From the NCBI GenBank assembly GCA_032629725.1, contig JAFEVB010000032.1:434001-498000 (forward strand): a stretch of 64,000 nucleotides of DNA, written 5' to 3'. The translations under genes were made by a program, and so were the position numbers. Below, one piece after another: positions 56,418 through 64,000 of this stretch. A model generated the notes under the pieces. The model ran no database searches. It saw only the letters and a list, made by a program, of their open reading frames with translations, and was not told where the DNA came from. The stretch is from Gremmenia infestans. Its lineage: Eukaryota; Ascomycota; Leotiomycetes; Helotiales; Hamatocanthoscyphaceae. Each line of letters starts with the position of its first letter. The first letter of the stretch is position 1.

Positions 56418-57229
56418 TCAAGGCGCTTCATACAACCTCCTCCTACTACCTATAGGAGCCCCCATAAACGCATATTTCATATGCATCTCTTGGTCCTTCG
56501 CATTCCCACTATACACATATTTATTCTGCACATCCCTCTGGTACGCACTTTGCAGTTGGCTGTTCGGCGCGCCCGCGCGTATATAACTATTTTCCAACTC
56601 CTGTGGAAGATGATGTGGGTGTGGGGATGGGGGGCTCTGTACTTGCTCGGGCACACCTCCATCCCCACCTTCACTTCCACCCCTATACGCCGCAAATTCG
56701 TTGTCCGTTGCTTGCGGACTTCGTACTTCTACATGCATTTCAGACACCTCTCCACTTCCACTTTCATTCTCAACCCCACCCCCACGTCCACCTACACCAC
56801 TATACATATTCCGATTTTCTAATTGCCCTGTATGTGGATCCTGATCTAAAGAAGGCGAAGGAGAGGAACCATATACATGTTTATGCACCAATTCTTGTTT
56901 CGGGTGGCGTCGTTTATGCCGGAACAAGAAAATGAGTGCGGAGAGCACAAGTATGGCGAAGAGGGGGATGCTGATTCCTATGCCGATTTTCACCCCTTTT
57001 GAAAGGCTGGGCGTATTGGGGGAGGGCTGTGTGAGCGCGCCTGTCCCTGTTGCGTTTGTTGACGGGAGGGGAGAAGTGAACGGGGATTGTGAGGGTGTGT
57101 CTGTTGCAGACGCGAGAGCCGCAGATGATATGGGAGTCGACGTCGTTGTTGCGGAGTCTGAGGTCTGCACTAAAGCCGTTGTCCCTGATGTGGAAGAGGA
57201 GCTCTGCATCAATGACGACATGGTTGTCT

Positions 57230-57268
<39 letters not shown>

Positions 57269-57716
57269 TTGCTGTCGCCGATGAAGAAGAAGAAGAAGAA
57301 CTCGAACTTCCACTATTCCCCTCAACAACGAACAGCGCACTCATAACCCTCTCTCCAAACCTCGTCCCATTAACCATAACAAACGAGAAAATATTCCCCT
57401 GATCCAACGTAATCCCATTCCCCAGCCTCACATTAAACAAAAAGCTCTCGCTCGTATAGTCCTTCTCGTTCCCAAACAGCCAGTACACATTCCCGTCCGC
57501 ATTTGCCTCTATCCCCAGGGAAAGCAACGAGTAATCCGACCCCGCATTTTCCCACTCGATAGTGTAATTGTCGCCGATGGTGAGGCGAAGCGCGCCATCT
57601 GGACCGGGAGGGTTGGTGAAGCGCGCCAGGCTGTGGACAGTGCTGCTGAAGAGTAGGATTGCGAGTAGTTGTAATCGAAGGAATTGGGGTAGGAGTAGTA
57701 TATGAGATATTGACAT
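56418..57716 (-). CDS. Mucin-like single-pass plasma-membrane protein with KRE9/KNH-like N-terminal domain, 432 aa
   Basis: A single exon. A signal peptide (about 1-29, LLAILLFSSTVHSLA) is followed by a domain of about 100 residues (RFTNPPGPDGALRLTIGDNYTIEW...) that resembles the Ser/Thr-rich Kre9/Knh1 N-terminal module. Next is a low-complexity extracellular region: a 9-Ser run, a (Ala-Thr) repeat of about eight pairs, then Ser/Thr-rich sequence likely heavily O-mannosylated. One transmembrane helix follows (KIGIGISIPLFAILVLSALIFLF) with a basic stop-transfer HKRRHPK. The cytosolic tail of about 140 residues is Gly/Pro/Tyr-rich. This architecture is shared with fungal wall-stress sensors and other surface proteins of unknown role. 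An upstream ATG at 57743 would only add nine residues. Confidence 0.75.
57235..57276. repeat. Coding hexanucleotide microsatellite (GCTGTC)7, one unit variant
   Basis: Six perfect GCTGTC units plus one GCTGTT, in frame, producing the Ala-Thr repeat of the membrane protein. A GAA run at 57283-57300 produces the adjacent poly-Ser. Confidence 0.9.
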
Positions 57717-58652
57717 GATGATTATTTTCCATTCCAATTGCACGTAAACTCTGGAGAAAGTTTAAAAAAGAAGGAACCCGGACCCTAGAAGTAAAAGGCC
57801 ATAATCCGTTATCTGGCTCATCCTGCGAGAGACCTCGTGGGGCTGTTTCAATCCTTTAGTATTCTTCCCTCCGCCGCACAACGACATACTTGTTGTCAGA
57901 GTTGCAATATTAACCGCAAGATACATAATAATTTTCGCCGGAAAAAATAGTCTGAACTAAATAAGGCAAAGATATCAAATAAATGTAGACTTGTCTATCA
58001 AATTTTCCAAGTATCAAAGAAGTAACGCAGTTGTTTTCCATGGGGTTCTTGTTCCTGGCCCCCAGAAATTTGAGGTTCTCGCTGTTTTGTGCTTCATTAG
58101 GGGAGGAAATTAAGCTTGGTTGAGTTAGGGGCTGGGCCGCTGCCGTCGATTAAAATAGCATGGAGCCCCCACATGTTACACGGTCCCGTTACATGGGTTG
58201 GTTGTTGTTCGGGTTTTTCTTGTTGTTGGGGGCCGGTTTTGAGGGGTACAACTTACTCTTAGAAACGATCGAACTCGAATGAGAAGGTCCCAAGCTTTCC
58301 CTATACTTTGGGAGACAAAAGCAGTGTCAGTGGCTAAAGGATCAAGTTGCTATTTATACATGCAAACAAAAGATGATGCATTTCTAACAGCACGTTTCGT
58401 CTGTTAGGAGATCGAAGGAAGAAATTGGAGGCTTCTGTCGATAAAGAAGACTCGACTTAACGGCACTTTCTTGGGGTAGAAAAAAGAGGGAAATCTGGTA
58501 AAGGCTTAGATAGGACGATTTGCACACTGCTTCTCGATAATCATATATTCTCATCTACTCATAGTGGGACGCTTCCCAAGCATCAACCAGCCAAGTCCGT
58601 GTAAATCAGCACGGCGGATCTTTCTATGCAACGCCAATCCTAAAGACAAAGT
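57717..58652. other. Intergenic region, 0.94 kb
   Basis: Promoter of the membrane protein gene and 3' flank of dre2. AT-rich in places; includes an imperfect CATGTTA...TTACATG inverted pair near 58173-58196. No gene supported. Confidence 0.5.
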
Positions 58653-59727
58653 TTACAACTGCACATCGTTGTTGAGCAACCTGACCTCCTCGCCAGGTTT
58701 GAAAGCAGGCATGCCGATGTAAGGACATCCATCGCAACGGAAAGCGTCTCCAAGACTGCAATTCCCACAAGAGCCTACTTTGCCTTGAACAGTGAAATCT
58801 ACCTCAGCAAGGTCATCAGCTCCTAACTTTAGGGTCTGGAGCTGGGCATCTGCATTTGCTCGTGTTGTTGCATCTTCAGCTGCGATTTTCTCAGCAAGAC
58901 CACAGGTGCAGTCTTTGCATGCTCGGCGGCGCTTGCCAACTCGTGGAGCGCACTCGGGTGCTAGGAAAGATTAGTACATTTCTGAAGGGCCAATAAAAAC
59001 CCAACTCACGGATATTGACAGGTCTATTGAGATCTTCTTCGGTGAGCAGAGTATCCTCATCAATAAGCTCATCGTCATCGTCCTCGCCAGTAATCATAGG
59101 ATCCCCAAAATCATCACTGAAATCTACAAACCCAACACCTGCTGGCTTGCTCGTTACCATATCCACGCTCTTCCGTTTGCCGTTCAACGACACCGTGGTT
59201 GTCGCCACCGCAGGCCCAGCATTAGAAACAACGCTTTTATCCTTCCTCCTTAACCGCAAAGGCACAGCCTCACTTGCACTGTAATCCGGCTTGACCATCC
59301 CACCACTCTCTAAGACAAGCCCTGCAAGAATGGACTCTTTGTGCTCTGTGGCATTTTGACCAAAAGACCCATCTTGCGCTTCTACTTTTCCACCGGCCTT
59401 CAACGCTTGCACCATTCTCCCAAATACATCCCTTCCAAGCAATTGTGCAGACTCGGTTCGTGTCCCATCGGCATCAGTGAGAATAAGGATCAGGTCGTAG
59501 GTTGAGTCAGGCAGTGTGACAAGCCCCGCAGAGAGGCGATCGAGCATCTGCAGATCCGTGACCGCTCTATCGTGGGAGGCAAGAACATTTCGTAAGGATT
59601 CTTCGTGACTGGATATGGAGGGAGGCGCGAGTAGGAGGGTTCTGGCGTTGTAAGAGGAGGCCTTTGTTGGGAAGGAGGCGATCGGGGTGAAGTCGGAGTC
59701 GTTATCAATAGTGACGGAGGGCGCCAT
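58653..59727 (-). CDS. dre2: Fe-S cluster assembly protein DRE2 (anamorsin/CIAPIN1)
   Basis: Exons 59010-59727 and 58653-58960 encode 341 aa. The N-terminal half (about 30-170) is the methyltransferase-like domain (ARTLLLAPPSISSHEESL, DLQMLDRLSAGLVTLP, YDLILILTDADG). A linker follows, then the CIAPIN1 domain. Motif A reads CAPRVGKRRRACKDCTCGL with four Cys for a [2Fe-2S] cluster. Motif B reads CGNCSLGDAFRCDGCPYIG with twin CX2C. With the diflavin reductase Tah18, Dre2 delivers electrons early in cytosolic Fe-S protein maturation. The start MAPSVTIDNDSDFTPI was chosen over an in-frame extension to 59823 because it fits the family. DRE2 and ISU1 both occur in this window but are 48 kb apart and not an operon. 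Confidence 0.96.
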
Positions 59728-60453
59728 TGTGCCTACCAAAGAGCCTCTTGGATGGCGTAACGGATAGGAAGTAATGGTTTCTGTCCTTTTCGAGGAGGGG
59801 TTTGGAGTGTATATCTGGAGCACGATGGAAGTGAAGTTTAAATTTTTATTGGTGTTTATGAGGATTTCAAAGCAGCGCTCCGATCGCCGCTCCGCACAGT
59901 ACAGTGACGTTTAGTCCAAGGTCAAGGCTAGCGTGGGTGGGGCAATGTACCTTGTACCTTGTGTGGAGATTGTGTTGCCGTCTCGGATTAGGTACTCCGT
60001 ACAGTAAGTACCTTTACCCCAGATTTGGAGCGGGACAGTTGAGCAGGTAGAGAAAGAAAAAGGCACCTGATATTGGATGTTTAGTCGGTATCACGAGACG
60101 AGTCATGGGAAGAACGAGTCAGGACTTAGGACTCAGGAATTGAATGGAAAGTCAAAGACCCATAATTCTATCGCGAGTGCAGTGCAGTGACGCCTTCCGC
60201 CGTCCGCCTTCCTTTTGTTAGCAGTGCAATCGAACCACCCAGTCTACCAGGTCAGTACCAGTTGTGCAATTCGAGCCCAAAGTCACACGAGCACCACCCC
60301 GCCTTTCTACTTCTATCAATTTAAACATACACGTCTCCCTCCTCCTTTCATCCTCCTTCATCAACAAACAAATCCAGCACATCAACCACAACTCAACATC
60401 TTCAATTACAATCCCCTCACCTCCAATTCCACTTCCAACCCACTCTCTTCATC
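59728..60453. other. Divergent promoter region of dre2 and the STF2-like gene, plus its non-coding leader
   Basis: Includes TACTCCGTA at 59993-60001 and a pyrimidine-rich leader of the STF2-like gene from about 60200. That leader contains no ATG up to position 60454, the last base of the exon. Confidence 0.55.
59993..60001. promoter_or_regulatory. TACTCCGTA motif, copy 3
   Basis: Exact 9-mer in the divergent promoter of dre2 and the STF2-like gene. Confidence 0.3.
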
Positions 60454-61097
60454 AGTAAGTACCTCCAGCAAAGCTCCGTTTGATGCTTACATCTCCTCGT
60501 GTGACCAATCCCACCCCTCAATTCCACAGCTTCAAATACAGTATCAGCTAATCACCCTACCATTGACAGTGGGCAAATCACACAAGTTCAATGACCGCGA
60601 CCACGCCGGCCTCGCTGATGGCACTGCCTCTGCATCTGAACACCTCCCCCGCTACTTCGCCAAGTCAGGCCATGTCGATGTCGACCCCAAGAAGACCAAG
60701 AAGAATGGTGCCGGCAAGGGCGGATGGTGAGTCTCTCATACAATCCTACATCCTACGTCCTACACCAAGTCAAGTCAAGTATAATACTTCTCAATGCCTC
60801 ACAACCCCCCTACAATGACACCATGCTAACTCAATTAGGGGTGTCAATGGTGAAGAGGTCCAGGACGAAGGCTTCAACCTCACCAATGCTCGCCGTCGCT
60901 CCAATAGCTCTAGCTATACTGCCGGCCTGAAGGACTTCAAGACCAAATTCGAACATGTTGAGACCGACCCCGTGTTTGAAGAGGACATCCACGGTGCCAA
61001 TCTAGAGGAGCTTCCCCAGACTCGCCGTGTCGACACTAACAGCACCGAAAGCTCTGAGGGTAGCATTGATGAGGATGATAAGCCGAAAAGCGTTTAA
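60454..61097 (+). CDS. STF2/TMA10-like stress protein, 138 aa, start codon split by an intron
   Basis: The coding sequence is joined from position 60454 (the single base A), 60570-60726 and 60839-61097. Splicing of a 115-nt intron (GTAAGT..ACAG, branch GCTAATC) joins A to TG and creates the ATG of MGKSHKFNDRDHAGLADG. The family signature is HLPRYFAKSGHVDVDPKK, then KKNGAGKGGWGVNGEEV, as in yeast Stf2/Tma10 and many fungal ATPase-stabilising-factor-like proteins. KFEHVETDPVFEEDIHG follows. The protein is small, basic in the middle and acidic at the end, and likely disordered; yeast relatives are linked to desiccation tolerance and ribosome association. No other in-frame ATG exists upstream in the exon. 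Confidence 0.82.
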
Positions 61098-61672
61098 TTG
61101 ATTCAGCTGTTCATGTTGCTACTACTGCCTCGAGGTATTAGCGGATATACAGTCCTTTTGATTGTCTGCTGGCGGATGGTAGATATAGCTTCTTTGTACG
61201 GGACGTGGATCCGCGTAACATGAAATGACTGGCAGGATTAAGACCAGATGTATCATCAAGATTTAGCTCTTTAGCTTCCCCAAAGGCATAGAGGATTTGC
61301 CCAGTACTTCTGTGTTCCATATCGCCATCGTTATCGTGAGCTTGTATGTACAAACACCGAGGTGAGATACTGCAACTCGCAACTTCTAAAAACCATCGTG
61401 AACTACAAACCCCAAAAAACAGACCTAGCCACTCTTCAATATCAGGAACAGAACAACTCGCGCCATTTACAGTATCGTCGACCTAGCAATAACTCGGAAC
61501 AGTAATCCGACTCCAAAGTTCAGATCCAACACAGCGTCCCGTGTCACTGGGAGTTGGCGGCTTGGAATTGTACCACCCCAGTCAATAAACTTCTCCCCAC
61601 CTTCCCCATTTCTGTTCCTGATCCTATTCCTACCTCTTCCCTAAACCCTCACTATAGTAATTATATCCCACA
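61098..61672. other. Spacer between the STF2-like gene and SDR2
   Basis: 575 nt; 3' end of the STF2-like gene and promoter of the SDR. No other gene. Confidence 0.5.
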
Positions 61673-63110
61673 ATGCCCTACTCACTCAAGGGCCGAAACG
61701 TACTCGTCACAGGTGGATCACGGTCAGTATTTTCACATCTCTTCCCCCTAGGCTGCCCAGAAGTGCCTGCTGCAAGAGTCCCGCCCCCAATCCATTTACC
61801 CCGCATTTCGCCAAGTAGCTTTCAGAGGACGCGATATACCTTGCCTACCAGGCCTACCTTGCCCTTATTACACCAGTCAATTAATACAAACGCTAATGGT
61901 AGCTGCAACTAGTGGACTTGGTGAACTCATATGCCTGAAATTCGCAGCTGAGGGGTGCAATGTTGCTGTCAACTATAATGCGAGTGAAGATCGGGCAAAA
62001 GAGGTAGTGGAGAAGGTGGAGGGGTTTGGTGGGAAAGCTGTGCTTGTTAAGGGGGTATGTTTACTTTCATATCCATCCAATTATTTCCCCCTTTCTTCTT
62101 TTCAGAACATACCTTACTCCTATTCCCAAACCAGATCAAGATTCTCTAAATCTTTACTACTTATAAAACTATATCACATCACATCATATCATATTTATAA
62201 TAAACTCAATACAACTACAAACCCAAACATCTCTCTCTCGTAGCTAACACGAAAGAAGGACATGGGCATCGAAGCAGACTGCATCTCTGTCGTCCGCACC
62301 ACAATCGCCCAACTCTCAGGCCTAGACATCATAATCTCCAACGCAGGCTACACGCGCTTCTCCACCTTCTCCGACCTCTCCGCGCCTACTGCACAAGACT
62401 GGGATCTCTGCCACGCCGTCAACGTGAAGGCGCAGTTCTTCCTCATGCGCGAGGCGGCGCCGACGTTTAAGAGGAATCCTGAGGGAGGCGTTTTTGTTAT
62501 CACGAGTAGTATTGCCGGGGTTACGGCGGGGGGGAGTTCGATGCGTATGTGCTAGCGAGAATTTCCTTACTTCATGATCTCTTGGGGGTTTTGAGGATTT
62601 GGGAAAATGTTGATGAATGCTGACTGGTAGTTTTGAGGGGTGCAGCTTATAGTGTTACGAAAGCTGTGCAGTTACATCTGATGAGGTGTTTGGCTAGCAC
62701 CGAAGGTCCGAAGGTCAGGGTCAATGCTGTGTTGCCTGGGTGGTTGGCTACCGAATGGGTATGTATACCTTTTCTGTTCTATTCGTGGAGTTTGGAGTCC
62801 AGAATGGTAGTTAACCTGATGTGGCTGGGTTTAGGGAACGAAGTATGACCCGAAGCGTGTTGAGGATTTGAGGGAGAAGTCTTGGTTGAAGAAGGATGTG
62901 AGTTGAAGCCCTTATTCTGTAGGATGTGGGTATTGACCGGTGCATAGACTGATTTAGAGGATTGTGCCCAAGTATTCGTGGATATTGCGAAGAACTCTTC
63001 AATGACGGGACAGAAAATCCAGGTTGGTATGTTGATATACATCCCAATGACTTGATGGAAAGCAAGTACTAACTCGTATTACAGATTCAGGTCTGGGACA
63101 GAATGCTTAG
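61673..63110 (+). CDS. Short-chain dehydrogenase/reductase (SDR), seven exons, 257 or 252 aa
   Basis: Exons 61673-61722, 61913-62054, 62244-62544, 62646-62758, 62835-62897, 62948-63026 and 63085-63110. The reading MPYSLKGRNVLVTGGSR joins GLGELICLKFAAEG over intron 1. Further SDR marks are IIISNAGYTRF, VITSSIAG, catalytic MPYSVTK (created across intron 3) and KVRVNAVLPGW. The C-terminus is QKIQVDSGLGQNA. The third exon may begin at 62244 (after a CT-rich TAG acceptor) or 62259 (after AAG), both in frame, differing by five residues. Substrate unknown; many fungal homologues are annotated only as SDR. Introns are denser than in the other SDR (six versus two). Confidence 0.85.
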
Positions 63111-63435
63111 ATGTAGCTATTGGGGTCTTCAGCAGTTGTTTTTTACCCCCCGTAGACAACTTCGAAGCTAATGATGATATCCTATTGCTCGCAACGGTAC
63201 ATCAACAAATCCAAATGAAAGACTTAAAAAAATAACTTCTGTTTATCCGCCTCGATGAATGGTGGTAATGATTGGCTATCAAGTGGATTCAACACCTCGA
63301 ATCAAGTCCAGAAAATCTTGTATAAGAGCTCTCCAATATCCCCTTACACGTTACTCAATCAAAACCTACCTGTCTAAATAGCAACCATCAACAACACAAA
63401 CACTATGCCCGGAGCGGAGCGATAGCGCGGTGGGT
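63111..63435. other. Intergenic region before the right-edge ORF
   Basis: 325 nt, no feature recognised. Confidence 0.5.
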
Positions 63436-63714
63436 ATGCATGGGTATGTTTGCAAAGGGGGCTCGCATTTCGTGACGGATGTACTGCTGGCTGAGGGCGT
63501 GGGACGGTGTTACCTGAAGCGTATGGGTGTGGGTAATGGGTTTGAGGGGAATGCGGCGCAGTGGGATGGGCTCTTTGCTGAGCAGCAGATGAAAGCGCAT
63601 TCTGCGATGGCTGTGAGTGGAGTTGGGCTTGGTGCCGTGCTGTTGGGGGCTCAGATACTGCCGGGTAGGCCTGTGGTGTTGTTGCCTGGTGCTGGACTCG
63701 CTCTCCAGTCTCCC
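63436..63714 (+). CDS. Possible first exon of an unidentified gene near the right edge
   Basis: An open frame from ATG 63436 reads MHGYVCKGGSHFVTDVLLAEGVGRC and on through GVGLGAVLLGAQILPG, Gly/Ala/Leu-rich. A GTGAGT donor follows CTCCAGTCTCCC at 63715, so it may be the first exon of a gene continuing beyond the window; if unspliced the frame ends at 63765. It is GC-rich compared with its flanks. No domain is recognised and it may be spurious. Confidence 0.3.
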
Positions 63715-64000
63715 GTGAGTCCCCTGAGACGTGTAGGATATGATCATCTTGTGCGTCGATGCTGAGCGGATGGTATTATCGCATGGGTTTGTCTTACCAG
63801 GTAGGTAATATTAGATACTCGTTGCTCTACCACTTGACTTCACGAGTGAGTGCTCGGTTGGTCTACCAATGTGACGTGACAATAAGTGACTCTGGAGTGT
63901 AGCATGCATCTCAAATGAAATACGTACTATACGTCTTCGTAAATCTCAGGTGATATCAAGTGCTACTGAAGTTTTTTGATCAATAGAAATACGTGAAAGT

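Noticed and set aside
10341..59727. ISU1 and DRE2 as an Fe-S gene cluster
   Set aside because: They lie 48 kb apart with many unrelated genes between; co-occurrence is most likely chance.
59728..59823. N-terminal extension of dre2
   Set aside because: In frame but not conserved in character; MAPSVTID matches the expected start of the methyltransferase-like domain.
50226..63110. Secondary-metabolite gene cluster (two SDR genes and a transcription factor)
   Set aside because: No polyketide synthase, NRPS, terpene cyclase or P450 occurs nearby, and the genes between the SDRs are housekeeping (ccz1, fmt1, dre2).

Overview
The window is nuclear DNA from a filamentous ascomycete (Pezizomycotina). 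Most protein-coding genes are broken by one to six short introns, usually 46-120 nt, with GT..AG ends and CTAAC/CTAAT-like branch sites. The gene set is fungal: UBP14, a PKA regulatory subunit, RPC1, GCD7, DRE2, an STF2-like protein, a CBM48 (Crp1/Mdg1-type) protein and a C2H2 plus fungal-specific transcription factor. Protein flavour fits Leotiomycetes or a relative, but the sequence alone cannot fix this. No bacterial-type system, CRISPR array, rRNA, convincing tRNA or intact transposon was found. Gene models were checked by splice signals, by reading frame across every junction and by total length divisible by three.

Layout. 0-8 kb: an edge exon (-), a Yfh7-like kinase (+), a secreted thaumatin-like protein (+), a Cys-rich protein with a GPI-like tail (-), and the flippase-family gene rft1 (+). 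8-18 kb: dbp3 (-), isu1 (-), a small unknown gene (+), ubp14 (+) and dug1 (-). 17.5-21.4 kb is a gene desert leading into a 1054-aa C2H2 regulator (+, to 24.9 kb). 24.9-32 kb is sparse and AT-rich with palindromes, and holds the CBM48 gene (-), which has a 602-nt intron. 32-46 kb is dense: pkaR (+), a BCAS2/Cwf7 splicing factor (-), neutral ceramidase (+), RNA polymerase III subunit rpc1 (-), nem1 (-) and gcd7 (+). 47.7-56 kb: a fungal protein of unknown role (+), a short-chain dehydrogenase (-), ccz1 (-) and fmt1 (+). 56-64 kb: a mucin-like membrane protein (-), dre2 (-), an STF2-like gene whose ATG is created by splicing (+), a second SDR (+) and an edge ORF (+).

The genes do not form a metabolic cluster. 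They are mostly housekeeping functions: tRNA/5S transcription, translation initiation, mitochondrial initiator tRNA formylation, Fe-S assembly (ISU1 and DRE2), ubiquitin recycling, glutathione breakdown, N-glycosylation, lipid signalling and vacuolar fusion. Interspersed are less characterised fungal proteins, which are the most useful targets. No obvious new multi-gene system is visible. The most unusual items are the intron-split start codon of the STF2-like gene, the repeat-built 706-aa protein, the possible mitochondrial form of DUG1, and a set of recurring palindromes and TACGGAGTA motifs in non-coding DNA.
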